From Cyanobacteria bacterium FACHB-DQ100 (GTDB taxonomy: Bacteria > Cyanobacteriota > Cyanobacteriia > Leptolyngbyales > Leptolyngbyaceae): 64,000 nucleotides of DNA. The stretch covers positions 87,691 through 151,690 of the forward strand of contig JACJNW010000006.1 of assembly GCA_014695195.1 (NCBI GenBank). Direction: 5' to 3'. This document shows, one piece after another, positions 36,801 to 44,743 of this stretch (position 1 is the first letter of the stretch; every line of letters starts with the position of its first letter). Below the pieces are notes generated by a model. It saw only the letters and a list, made by a program, of their open reading frames with translations. It did not search any database and was not told the DNA's origin. A program made the position numbers and the translations under genes.

Positions 36801-38554
36801 TAAGTCTGTTTCAGGATTTGGCAGATCGAGCAGCGATGGCGATCGCCAATGCAAGGCTGTATCAACAGGCAGAACAAGCCCGTCAGCGAGCGGAACGAAA
36901 TGCCGATCGCACCGCTCGGCTTCAATCCGTGACGGCTGCTCTCTCAGAATCACTAACTCCAGTTCAAGTGGCAGAAGTCATTGCTCAACAAACCGTTGGA
37001 GTGGTCAACGCCGCCTCAGTTTTAGTCGCGCTGATCACGCCGCAGGGTAATGAGTTGGAGATTATTCACTCATTGGGCGAGAAAGCAGAGATTCCTTCCG
37101 AATGGAGACGCTTTTCACTGGCACTAAGGACACCTTTAACCGATGCTGTCCGCACCGGGCAACCCATGTGGGAAGAACCACTGGAAGAACGCATCGCTCG
37201 CTATCCGCATTTAGCAGAACAATATGCTCAAGCAAGTTATCCGGTCTGGATTTCTCTGCCGCTCATCGTTGAAGGGCGATCTATCGGAGGCATTGCTATC
37301 ACTTTTACGCACCAACCTCAGCTTCGACTAGAGGATCGAGCGTTCATGCTTTCGCTCGTGCAACAGTGTGCTCAAGCGATCGCTCGTGCCCAGCTTTATG
37401 AAGCAGAACAACGAGCGAGATCCCAAGCAGAAGCCGCAAACCGAACCAAAGACGAATTTCTGGCGGTGCTGTCTCATGAATTGCGAACTCCCATGAATCC
37501 GATTTTGGGTTGGGCGAGAATTCTCCGACAAGGCAAGCTAGACCCCCAGCGAGCCGCAACTGCCTTAGCCACGATCGAGCGCAACGCGAAGCTTCAGGTT
37601 CAACTGATTGAAGATTTGCTCGATATTTCCCGCATTCTGCAAGGCAAGCTCAGAGTTAACCCCTGTCCAGTGAACCTTGCTGCAACGATCGATGCTGCAC
37701 TTCAAACCGTTCGTTTAGCTGCTGAAGCAAAAGATATTCAAATTCAAACGAATATCGGTACAGAAGTTGCTAACGTTCTAGGCGATGCAGGTCGTTTACA
37801 GCAAGTCCTGTGGAATTTGCTTTCCAACGCGGTAAAATTTACGCCAGAGCAAGGTCAAATCGAAGTTCGATTAACCATTGTCCATGCCCAAGCTCAGATT
37901 CAAGTGCAAGATACAGGTAAAGGCATTCAGCCTGACTTCCTACCTTACGTGTTTGAATATTTTCGTCAAGCTGATAGCAGTAGTACTAGAACGTTTGGGG
38001 GATTGGGATTGGGATTGGCGATCGCACGTCAAATTGTTGAATTACACGGCGGGACAATTCAGGCAGAAAGTTCTGGAGAGGGACAAGGCTCCACCTTCAC
38101 GGTCAGACTACCGCTTCTATCTATACCAGCGCTTCCTGAACAGGAGAAGACTTTAGCAAACAATGAACTAGCTTTACAGGAAATTCAGGTTCTTGTCGTG
38201 GATGATGAGATTGATAACTTGGAGCTAGCAACCTTCATTCTAGAGGAGGCAGGGGCTTCTGTTGTTGCTGTATCTTCCGCTCAAGCAGCGCTTGAGTGTT
38301 TCCGTCAAACAAAACCGGATGTTCTCCTTGCTGATATTGGAATGCCCGAAATGGATGGGTATCTGTTGTTGCGGTATATCCGAGCCTTAGAGGCAGAACA
38401 GGGCGATCGTCCAACTTCAGCCATTGCTTTAACTGCCTATGCGAGTGAAGCCGATCAGCAGCAAGCACGAGCAGCAGGATTTCAATGTCATTTGCCTAAA
38501 CCTGTTGAGCCAGAAGCATTATTACAGGCAATTTTAGGATTAGTTCGCACCTGA
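33845..38554 (+). CDS. Giant hybrid histidine kinase with N-terminal ribbon-helix-helix domain
   Basis: The 1569-residue protein begins with a ribbon-helix-helix-like domain (~1-60: VKLSLTRTAWQRLQQQAGEL then GISRSELVEHYARH). A coiled coil (~95-130), three PAS domains (~135-520), GAF (~540-690), PAS (~710-835), two GAF domains (~850-1190), HisKA (LAVLSHELRTPMNPILGWAR), HATPase (WNLLSNAVKFTPEQG; GLGLGLAIARQIVELHGG) and a receiver (VLVVDDEIDNLELATFIL; VLLADIGMPEMDG; LPKPVEP) follow. There are no membrane helices. A DNA-binding-type domain on the sensory end of a hybrid kinase is unusual. The gene starts 183 bases after the attR terminator. Its kinase-receiver half closely matches that of the next gene, so the two are tandem paralogues. 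Confidence 0.87.
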   Translation: MKRDKTGKFIQAWDGEQKHAVKLSLTRTAWQRLQQQAGELGISRSELVEHYARHSHYCFAGSNTVDDCNTEASRLPTVAMQSVDPGSDQLLIGRIFALQERNIRLQEQIVKLQQTVEKLRSQQQQADAQINERKWLEAALNLLPTPLMMVDPQQMRVTFSNQAANAIAGVNIAEEVGAVYNADYHCTDELGRFLPPEQIPAIRAARGEKIAGTEINWHTPVGVFPLLVYADTLPAMYDRPPTSVVVFQDIRERKQIEAQLKESQRFIQQVADAIPGVLYIYDLIEQRNVYANRQVGEILGYTIEQVQAMGNQLFPLLMHPDDLATLPAHLERFNQAQDGDVIEREYRMRHADGEWRWLWSRDQVFSRTQAGAPHQVLGISHDITDSKQAELKLKQAEESLQLALTSAGMVAWDMDLQTHQVVCSPNALEVWGVQAGTAEDFFRNVHPDDQDSLIQALAQAIAGKEDYFHEYRVLSPDQTVRWLSSQGRVYFNHAGQAIRMVGVTTDISDAKHREAERICGENERKQAEIAAARSAERTVRLQSVTAALSEALTPCDVATVIVKQALAALGACRGLVMLLSTDQKELELIRSIGYSPDALSEWRRFPVTAAVPLAHVIHTRTPVFLQSIAEATTTYPQVAALQNKISSGAIAAIPLIAEDQVLGVLGIGFTEAHPICEEDRAFMLALARQCAQAIRRSQLYQAEQEARASAEASESRLRFMAEAIPQMVWVAQANGFTEYYNQRWFEYTGLTLEESQNANGSFRHPDDHDRFIQAWIKAVTNKEIFQAEQRIKRADGIYRWHLSRAYPMLDETGEIVKWFGSCTDIDNWKRIEQTQRFLAQASQTFAEANLDLQAVLDTVTRLASEFTQDVCVLNLLADDGQFLEHASFYHPDLEVRSFVGELLEQYPRRITEGIGGRVARTGEPLLMAVTSQEELSAAIQPEYRLYLERFQVCSVLLVPLKVQGGTIGVLSLTRHSPADPHTQDDLSLFQDLADRAAMAIANARLYQQAEQARQRAERNADRTARLQSVTAALSESLTPVQVAEVIAQQTVGVVNAASVLVALITPQGNELEIIHSLGEKAEIPSEWRRFSLALRTPLTDAVRTGQPMWEEPLEERIARYPHLAEQYAQASYPVWISLPLIVEGRSIGGIAITFTHQPQLRLEDRAFMLSLVQQCAQAIARAQLYEAEQRARSQAEAANRTKDEFLAVLSHELRTPMNPILGWARILRQGKLDPQRAATALATIERNAKLQVQLIEDLLDISRILQGKLRVNPCPVNLAATIDAALQTVRLAAEAKDIQIQTNIGTEVANVLGDAGRLQQVLWNLLSNAVKFTPEQGQIEVRLTIVHAQAQIQVQDTGKGIQPDFLPYVFEYFRQADSSSTRTFGGLGLGLAIARQIVELHGGTIQAESSGEGQGSTFTVRLPLLSIPALPEQEKTLANNELALQEIQVLVVDDEIDNLELATFILEEAGASVVAVSSAQAALECFRQTKPDVLLADIGMPEMDGYLLLRYIRALEAEQGDRPTSAIALTAYASEADQQQARAAGFQCHLPKPVEPEALLQAILGLVRT

Positions 38555-38598
38555 ACTCCGTCGTTCCTATCCAGTTCCTATTTTTCAGGCTCATTCAC

Positions 38599-41500
38599 AT
38601 GGTAGATCGGGAAACAACAAAAGAAGAATTGCTTGATGAGTTGGCCCAGTTACGCCAACGGGTTCAAGAATTGGAACAACGCGAGAAACAGTACAGGCAG
38701 CAAGAACAAGCGTTGCGAGAAAGGGAAGAGTGGGCACGGCTTGCGATTCAGGTTGGTCGGCTTGGCGGCTGGCGACTCTGTCTGGATACCAATTGCGTCG
38801 AGATAGATCAGCGAATGCGGGAAATCTGGGGTGAGCCAGAGGATACCGTCTTGATCCCATTACCAAAAGTATTAGAGCGCATACACCCCGACGATCGAGA
38901 ACGAGTCGCGGCTGCGGTGAATGCTGCGATTGATCCTCAATCGTCAGGAACCTACGAGATTGAGTATCGGCTTGTTTGGAAGGACGGCACCGAACGGTGG
39001 GTGTTAGCAAACGGACAAGCCCAGTTTGAGGGAGAAGGTGGGTCTCGACGCACGGTTAATTTCTTCGGCACTGCGCTTGACATCACGGATCGTAAACAGA
39101 TGGAAACGGCACTGATTGCTCAAGAACAGCGTTATCGCTATATTTTTGAAGCAGTGGGTGTTTCAATTTGGGAAGAAGATTTCTCGGAGGTAAAAGCAGC
39201 GATCGACCAACTCAAAACATCAGGAGTTCAAGATTTTCGACAGTACTTCACTGAGCATCCTGAATTTGTGCAACGAGCAGTTGAGATGGTGCGCCTGCGC
39301 GATGTCAATCAAGCATCTCTACTTCTATTTGGTGCTCAAACAAAAGCAGAGTTATTGCACTCATTGCCCCAAATCTTCACCCCCGAAACCCGTGAAGCGT
39401 TTATTGAGGAACTATTGGCGATTGCTACAGGGAGAACCCAATTTGCTACAGAAACCGTATTGCAAACCTTACAGGGTCAACAGTTGCAGGTCTGGTTTAG
39501 TATCACCTTTCCGCCTCCTTCAGAATCCTATGAACGAGTGATTGTTTCGCTTTTGGATATTACTGAGCGCAAACAGACAGAGAAAGCATTAAAACGGTAT
39601 CAGTTACTCTCTGAACATAGCCGTGACATTGTGCTATATATCCGGAGAGATGGGCAAATTCTAGAAGCCAACCAAGCCGCAGTCAATGCCTACGGCTATA
39701 GCCGTGCAGAACTATTATCCCGAACTATCTCTGATCTACGATCGCCCGAAACTTACTCGTCGCTCAACGCCCAGTTTAGCCAAGCATATCAACGTGGGAT
39801 TTTGTTTGAAACAGTCCACCGTCGTCAGGATGGTAGCTCCTTTCCGGTTGAGGTCAGTGCTCAAAGTACAGTCACTGAAACTGAAGCTGTGATTTTGAGT
39901 ATCATTCGCGATATTTCTGAGCGCAAACAAGTTGAGGCTGAACGCGAATACTTATTGCGCTGTGAGCAGTCTGCTCGTTTAGCGGCTGAAAGCGCCGAAC
40001 GTCGTGCACAGTTTATAGCAGAAGCAGGGACAGTGCTGAACTCTTCACTAGAGTATCAGTCTACGCTAAGGAGCGTCGCTCAGCTAGTTGTTCCAACACT
40101 GGCAGATTGGTGTGCCGTTGATATTCTCAATGCCGGAGGTTCCCTAGAGCGGCTTGCAACTGCTCACATTGATCCAGCTAAGGTAGAGTGGGGCATAGAG
40201 CTTCATCGTCGCTATCCACCCGATCTAAATGCTCCTCATGGGATAGCACAGGTGCTTCGTACTGGACAACCGGAGTACTATCCAGAGATTTCCGAGGAGC
40301 AGCTTATTGCTGGGGCACGTGATGCTGAACATTTACAGATTCTACGGGCACTAGGGTTAAAATCCGTCATGATAGTGCCGTTGATTGTTCGTGGAAGAAC
40401 TTTAGGAGTAATTTCGTTTATCTCGGCAGAATCTGGTCATTCTTACAGTCTGGCTGACTTGTCGCTTGCTGAGGAATTGGCTCGACGCGCAGCGCTTGCT
40501 CTAGACAATGCCTACTTATATCTAGAAGCTCAGCAGGCGCAACTCCAAGCTGAAGCAGCGAACCGAATGAAAGATGAATTCCTAGCCGTTCTCTCACACG
40601 AACTTCGCACTCCAATGAACCCAATCCTAGGTTGGGCAAGATTGTTGCAGAAAGGAACACTCGATGCAGAAAGAACTGCAACTGCGCTTGCCACGATCGA
40701 ACGAAATGCCCAGCTACAAGTCCAACTGATTGAAGATTTACTAGATATCGCTCGCATTTTGCAGGGTAAGTTTAGCTTGAACCCCTACCCTGTGAACCTG
40801 GCATCAACTATTGAGGCTGCGATCGAAACTGTTCGTCTAGCTGCTGAATCAAAGAACATTCAGATTCAAGCCCAATTTGAAGCGAATATGGGCTCCGTGT
40901 TAGGAGATGCAGGTCGCTTACAGCAAGTGGTCTGGAACTTACTATCGAATGCACTCAAGTTTACGCCAACAGGAGGGCAAGTCGAAATCCAATTAACCAA
41001 GATTGGCTCACAGGCTCAAATTCAAGTCAGAGATACAGGTAAAGGCATCAAACCTGAGTTCTTACCCTATGTTTTTGACACCTTTCGCCAAGCAGATAGC
41101 AGTACTACGAGAACCTTCGGTGGGTTGGGGTTAGGGCTTGCGATCGTCCGACATATTGTTGAACTGCATGGAGGAAGTGTTAAAGCAGAAAGCCTGGGAG
41201 AAGGTCAAGGCGCAATCTTTACTGTTCAGCTTCCTCTGCTGTCTGAAGCATCTCCCGAAATTAAGACAAAGACAGCCCCGCAACCTGCCCTAGCTTTAGC
41301 AGGACTTCGGGTGTTGGTTGTCGATGATGAGGCTGATACTCTAGAACTTAGTCAATTCATACTGGAGACAGCAGGCGCGATCGTCATTCCTGCTGTCTCT
41401 GCCGCTAATGCGCTTCAACAGTTTGAGCAAGCGCAGCCGGATGTCTTGGTTTCAGATATCGGTATGCCGCAAATGGATGGCTATACCTTGATTAGCCAGA

Positions 41501-41676
41501 TCCGATCGCAGCTCCCCGAAGGTAAACAAATTCCAGCAATTGCATTAACTGCTTACGCGGGTGAGATCAATCAGCAACAAGTGTTAGCTGCCGGATTTCA
41601 GCTCCATCTAGTCAAGCCGGTTGAGCCAGAGCAATTAGTAGAGGCAATTGCACAAGTACTGCCAGATGATGCTTGA
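38599..41676 (+). CDS. Hybrid histidine kinase PAS(x3)-GAF-HisKA-HATPase-receiver
   Basis: The 1025-residue protein starts with a coiled coil (KEELLDELAQLRQRVQELEQ), then PAS domains at ~50-170, 175-325 and 330-450, and a GAF domain at ~465-640. The kinase core has HisKA (LAVLSHELRTPMNPILGWAR, ~670) and HATPase (WNLLSNALKFTPTGG; GLGLGLAIVRHIVELHGG). The C-terminal receiver has VLVVDDEADTLELSQFIL, VLVSDIGMPQMDG and LVKPVEP, with all key residues present. It lies 44 bases after the larger kinase and shares nearly the same HisKA-to-receiver sequence, indicating duplication and possible heterodimers. Cytosolic; the signal is unknown. Confidence 0.9.
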   Translation: MVDRETTKEELLDELAQLRQRVQELEQREKQYRQQEQALREREEWARLAIQVGRLGGWRLCLDTNCVEIDQRMREIWGEPEDTVLIPLPKVLERIHPDDRERVAAAVNAAIDPQSSGTYEIEYRLVWKDGTERWVLANGQAQFEGEGGSRRTVNFFGTALDITDRKQMETALIAQEQRYRYIFEAVGVSIWEEDFSEVKAAIDQLKTSGVQDFRQYFTEHPEFVQRAVEMVRLRDVNQASLLLFGAQTKAELLHSLPQIFTPETREAFIEELLAIATGRTQFATETVLQTLQGQQLQVWFSITFPPPSESYERVIVSLLDITERKQTEKALKRYQLLSEHSRDIVLYIRRDGQILEANQAAVNAYGYSRAELLSRTISDLRSPETYSSLNAQFSQAYQRGILFETVHRRQDGSSFPVEVSAQSTVTETEAVILSIIRDISERKQVEAEREYLLRCEQSARLAAESAERRAQFIAEAGTVLNSSLEYQSTLRSVAQLVVPTLADWCAVDILNAGGSLERLATAHIDPAKVEWGIELHRRYPPDLNAPHGIAQVLRTGQPEYYPEISEEQLIAGARDAEHLQILRALGLKSVMIVPLIVRGRTLGVISFISAESGHSYSLADLSLAEELARRAALALDNAYLYLEAQQAQLQAEAANRMKDEFLAVLSHELRTPMNPILGWARLLQKGTLDAERTATALATIERNAQLQVQLIEDLLDIARILQGKFSLNPYPVNLASTIEAAIETVRLAAESKNIQIQAQFEANMGSVLGDAGRLQQVVWNLLSNALKFTPTGGQVEIQLTKIGSQAQIQVRDTGKGIKPEFLPYVFDTFRQADSSTTRTFGGLGLGLAIVRHIVELHGGSVKAESLGEGQGAIFTVQLPLLSEASPEIKTKTAPQPALALAGLRVLVVDDEADTLELSQFILETAGAIVIPAVSAANALQQFEQAQPDVLVSDIGMPQMDGYTLISQIRSQLPEGKQIPAIALTAYAGEINQQQVLAAGFQLHLVKPVEPEQLVEAIAQVLPDDA

Positions 41677-41706
41677 TGCCGTTGGTTGATTTGAATTGAT
41701 TTTATA

Positions 41707-41779
41707 TGGGCGATGAGGGGCTCGAACCCCCGACATCCTCCTTGTAAGGGAGGCGCTCTACCAACTGAGCTAATCGCCC
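41707..41779 (-). tRNA. tRNA-Val (UAC)
   Basis: The 73-base minus-strand sequence forms a cloverleaf: acceptor GGGCGAT/ATCGCCC, anticodon stem CCTCC/GGAGG around CTTACAA (anticodon TAC) and T arm GGGGG-TTCGAGC-CCCTC (one G-T pair). CCA is not encoded. A second valine tRNA (GAC) lies at 51829. Confidence 0.97.
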
Positions 41780-41856
41780 GATGACCGTTTAATTAATATA
41801 CCAGATAATTCAGAATTGATTACGATTTGATCTAGATTTCTTTTTTACTCTACCTA

Positions 41857-42405
41857 ATGCCCTCTGGTCGTACCCATGACAGCATCACCCTCTGGAGTTT
41901 ACCGATCGTTGCCGCGACAACGTTCGGACTGACTCAGAGTGGCAATCTCACCCTGCTCGTTTCAGGTGGTTTTTTATTTGCTGGATTAATGTTTGGACCC
42001 GATTTAGATATCTACTCGCAGCAGTACAAGCGCTGGGGCGTTTTGCGGTGGATTTGGCTTCCTTATCGCCGGAGTTTAAAGCACCGATCGATTTTCTCCC
42101 ACGGCGCAATCATCGGCACGATCGGACGAATTTTTTACCTCGGCATTTGGATTGCTTTATTTGCGATCGTAGCAATCGTCAGCGGCGCGATCGCTCAACA
42201 GCTTCTCGGCAACACCGTTGATTGGCAAACAACTGCACAATCGTCAGTGATAGCCACTTTCGGACAAGCGATTCAGTTCATCCAGCGGGCATCGATCGAG
42301 TGTCTAGCCTTGACGATCGGCTTAGAACTCGGTGCCATGAGTCACAGTTTGAGCGATTGGATTGGGTCTACGATCAAACGATGGAACAAGCGACGAAAGC
42401 GCTAA
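41857..42405 (+). CDS. DUF2227 family putative metal-binding membrane protein
   Basis: The 182-residue protein begins MPSGRTHDSITLWSLP and contains FGPDLDIYSQQYKRWGVLRW and LKHRSIFSHGAIIGT. These His/Asp-rich motifs lie between three or four hydrophobic segments and match the cyanobacterial DUF2227 'metal-binding protein' family. The pattern H-D-x-I...D-L-D-x...H-R...S-H-G recalls membrane metal-dependent hydrolases, but the true function is unknown. The gene is 28 bases upstream of mazG on the same strand, probably co-transcribed. Confidence 0.75.
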   Translation: MPSGRTHDSITLWSLPIVAATTFGLTQSGNLTLLVSGGFLFAGLMFGPDLDIYSQQYKRWGVLRWIWLPYRRSLKHRSIFSHGAIIGTIGRIFYLGIWIALFAIVAIVSGAIAQQLLGNTVDWQTTAQSSVIATFGQAIQFIQRASIECLALTIGLELGAMSHSLSDWIGSTIKRWNKRRKR

Positions 42406-42433
42406 AGTATTGAGTGAAAATCCGGGATGTCTT

Positions 42434-43240
42434 ATGAATTCTTCAATGTCTGAAACGCTAGAAGCGCTGCAACAGTTAATCGAAGTCGTTGCCCAACTGC
42501 GAGATCCAGTAAAAGGCTGTCCTTGGGATTTGGCGCAAACTCCACAGAGCTTAATTCCCTACGTGATTGAAGAAGCTTATGAAGTAGTGGATGCGCTCCG
42601 GAGCGCGGACGAAGCTGCGATCGCAGACGAACTTGGTGATCTGTTGCTGCAAGTGGTTCTTCAAGCGCAGGTGGCAAAAGATCAGCAGCAATTTGATCTC
42701 ACAACCGTCACCAAAAACATCACCGCAAAACTGATTCGTCGTCATCCCCACGTCTTTGATAACCTCGAAGTTCAAAGCATCGACGAAGTGCATCAGAATT
42801 GGGAAAAGATCAAAGCCACAGAAAGCCACGAAGAGCCAACATTAAGCGACAAGCTGAGAAAATACGCCCGATCGCTGCCTCCTTTGATGGCAGGAATGAA
42901 AATTTCCCAAAAAGCTGCGAAAGCTGGATTTGAATGGGACTCGATCGACGGCGTTTGGGACAAGTTTCACGAAGAATTAGCCGAATTCCAGCATGCGCTT
43001 CAGCACGAAAGTAAAGCGAACCAGCAAGCAGAACTCGGAGATTTACTATTTACGATCATTAATCTGGCAAGATGGGCAGACCTTGATCCGGCTGAAGCGC
43101 TTCAGGGCACAAACGATCGCTTCATTCAACGATTAGTTCAGATGGAGAGCGTCGTCGATCGCCCTCTTTCCGAGTATTCCCTTGAAGAGCTAGAGCAGTT
43201 TTGGCAGCAGGCAAAAGCAAAATTAGCCAAGGAACGATAG
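42434..43240 (+). CDS. mazG: Nucleoside triphosphate pyrophosphohydrolase MazG
   Basis: The 268-residue protein has two MazG folds. The first has DPVKGCPWDLAQTPQSLIPY then VIEEAYEVVDAL and DELGDLLLQVVLQAQ, with the E-E-x-x-E and E-x-x-D metal-binding residues. The second has WDKFHEELAEFQHALQ and ELGDLLFTIINLARW. Such enzymes hydrolyse (d)NTPs to monophosphates, removing aberrant nucleotides and limiting stress signals. The linker FEWDSIDGVWDKFHEEL is typical of full-length bacterial MazG. I start at ATG 42434; an earlier in-frame start at 42362 would overlap the DUF2227 gene. It is followed by a 21-bp tandem repeat array. Confidence 0.95.
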   Translation: MNSSMSETLEALQQLIEVVAQLRDPVKGCPWDLAQTPQSLIPYVIEEAYEVVDALRSADEAAIADELGDLLLQVVLQAQVAKDQQQFDLTTVTKNITAKLIRRHPHVFDNLEVQSIDEVHQNWEKIKATESHEEPTLSDKLRKYARSLPPLMAGMKISQKAAKAGFEWDSIDGVWDKFHEELAEFQHALQHESKANQQAELGDLLFTIINLARWADLDPAEALQGTNDRFIQRLVQMESVVDRPLSEYSLEELEQFWQQAKAKLAKER

Positions 43241-43296
43241 GCGATGTGCGACTTTCAGGCGTAGCGAGTGGAATCTGCCAGGGTGATCGTCAAGGC

Positions 43297-43527
43297 GCTC
43301 TAGGAGTTTACAAAGTCGCTCTAGGAGTTTACAAAGTCGCTCTAGGAGTTTACAAAGTCGCTCCAGGAGTTTACAAACTGGCTTCAGGAGTTTACAAAGT
43401 CGCTCTAGGAGTTTTCAACCTTAGTCTTGGAGTTTACAAACTGGCTTCAGGAGTTTACAAACTGACTCCCGGAGTTTACAAATTCAGTCCTGCGGTTCAC
43501 AAACTCGCTCCGGGGGTTCACAGAAAC
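43297..43527 (+). repeat. 11-copy, 21-bp tandem repeat array
   Basis: Eleven consecutive 21-bp units share the core (A/C)GGAGTTTACAAA. Units 1-3 are identical, and divergence increases toward the right end, which suggests recent expansion at the left. One frame reads through all units as heptapeptides (GVYKVAL, GVYKLAS, GVYKLTP). That frame (43201-43542) has no good start and overlaps mazG, so I list the array as a repeat rather than a gene. Confidence 0.93.
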
Positions 43528-43731
43528 AATAAAAACTTCTAGGTGAACCAGCGACAAAAATGGCTGGAGTCCCAACAGAAACTAGGAAAAACCCTTTAAC
43601 AACTCCAAAGGCTCCGATCGGTCCTGATCTGCTGAAACTTACACCTCATGAATTGAGAAAAAAGTTACACATTCCTTAATGATCGTAAAAAGGTGTAGAA
43701 TTTGCCTCCTTCTCAGATACAATTATTGAAG
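43528..43731. other. Spacer between repeat array and riboswitch
   Basis: About 200 non-coding bases. No gene or terminator is recognised; the promoter for the riboswitch transcript should lie here. Confidence 0.4.
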
Positions 43732-43857
43732 TTTGAAGGGGAGTAGCTGCTGATTTACTCAGCCCGCTTGAATCAACATACTGGCGATGAGCCTGGTTCA
43801 AGCGACAAAGAAACACTGAAGCCTCAGTACCTTTGTAAGCGAGACTTTCACGAAGTT
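43732..43857 (+). promoter_or_regulatory. yybP-ykoY (manganese) riboswitch aptamer
   Basis: The 5' signature TTTGAAGGGGAGTAGC (43732-43747) and the 3' signature TTTGTAAGCGAGACTTTCA (43832-43850) match the conserved strands of the yybP-ykoY aptamer (GGGGAGUAG and AGCxAGACCUUU), with GAAG/CTTTC closing helix P1. A central ATCAACATACT block also matches the family. It lies ~90 bases upstream of a UPF0016 manganese-exporter gene, a known target class, and should turn the gene on at high Mn2+. Downstream, GTGAGCTTG and CAAGCTCAC (from ~43870) form a hairpin that could be part of the expression platform. Confidence 0.9.
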
Positions 43858-43945
43858 CACAGACTGATGTGAGCTTGGTGGAGTCATTTTTTTCCCTCGC
43901 ATCAAGCTCACTCAGTTCATCCCTACATCGATCTGAGAGGAGCTT

Positions 43946-44593
43946 ATGTTAACAGCATTTACAGCAGGTTTGTTGCTCATTACCGTTTCGGAATTGGGGG
44001 ATAAGACGTTCTTTATCGCGATGTGTTTAGCGATGCGTCATTCCCGCCGATATGTGTTCGCAGGAGCAACGCTAGCGTTAGCGGCAATGACGCTACTCTC
44101 AGTGCTCTTGGGTCATTTTGCCGCACTTCTACCCGAGCAAATCGTTTATTGGAGCACGATCGCTCTGTTTGTCGGGTTCGGCTTTAAGATGCTCTACGAT
44201 GCCAGCAAAATGCCCGTTGAGTGTCGCGATAAGTCGCTGGTTGCCAGCGTAGACTGTGCCTCTGATGCCGAGCGAGAAGCACTCGAAGCGGTTTCTCAAG
44301 CTGAAGCGAATCTTCGCAAAAAAACGCCGTTTGCCATCACGTTAGAGGCATTTACTTTGACGTTTATTGCTGAATGGGGCGATCGAACTCAGATTAATAC
44401 AATGGTGCTTGCCGCATCGAATAATGCGATCGGCGTTACGATCGGAGCGATCCTGGGTCATGCGATTTGCTGTGCGATCGCGGTTTTCGGGGGTCGTTTG
44501 ATCGCTTCGCACATCTCAGAACGCACCGTTACACTCATCGGTGGAATCCTGTTCTTCGTGTTCGCACTCGTGACCTGGTTCGAGGGCATGTAA
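43946..44593 (+). CDS. UPF0016/TMEM165 family manganese exporter
   Basis: The 215-residue membrane protein has six predicted helices in two homologous halves. Each half carries the family's E-x-G-D-(K/R)-T motif: SELGDKTFFIAMCLAM near the N-terminus and AEWGDRTQINTMVLAA near residue 145. The loop between halves is hydrophilic (about residues 85-130). Cyanobacterial members of this family (Mnx/PAM71-like) move Mn2+ out of the cytosol, at plasma or thylakoid membranes. The yybP-ykoY riboswitch directly upstream supports Mn2+ as the substrate. A single gene; 66 bases beyond its stop begins a pair of short inverted repeats, then a convergent gene. Confidence 0.88.
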   Translation: MLTAFTAGLLLITVSELGDKTFFIAMCLAMRHSRRYVFAGATLALAAMTLLSVLLGHFAALLPEQIVYWSTIALFVGFGFKMLYDASKMPVECRDKSLVASVDCASDAEREALEAVSQAEANLRKKTPFAITLEAFTLTFIAEWGDRTQINTMVLAASNNAIGVTIGAILGHAICCAIAVFGGRLIASHISERTVTLIGGILFFVFALVTWFEGM

Positions 44594-44743
44594 GATACAG
44601 AATAGGCGATACAAGGTTGAACTTGTGACTTCATCCCTATCAAGATCTAAAGGGTGCTGCGTAAAATTGAGCAAGGCTAAATGTTCAAGGATTATTGAGC
44701 TTATTTTGAACATACCCAGTTAACATGACTGCCCTGCTTTAGG

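Noticed and set aside
43201..43542. 113-codon frame covering the 21-bp repeat array
   Set aside because: It begins inside mazG in another frame with no good start; the heptad translation follows from a 21-bp unit length. Kept as a repeat.
44660..44705. Inverted repeat ATGTTCAA...TTGAACAT between convergent genes as a terminator
   Set aside because: The 8-bp arms are separated by about 17 bases, and no T-run follows on either strand.
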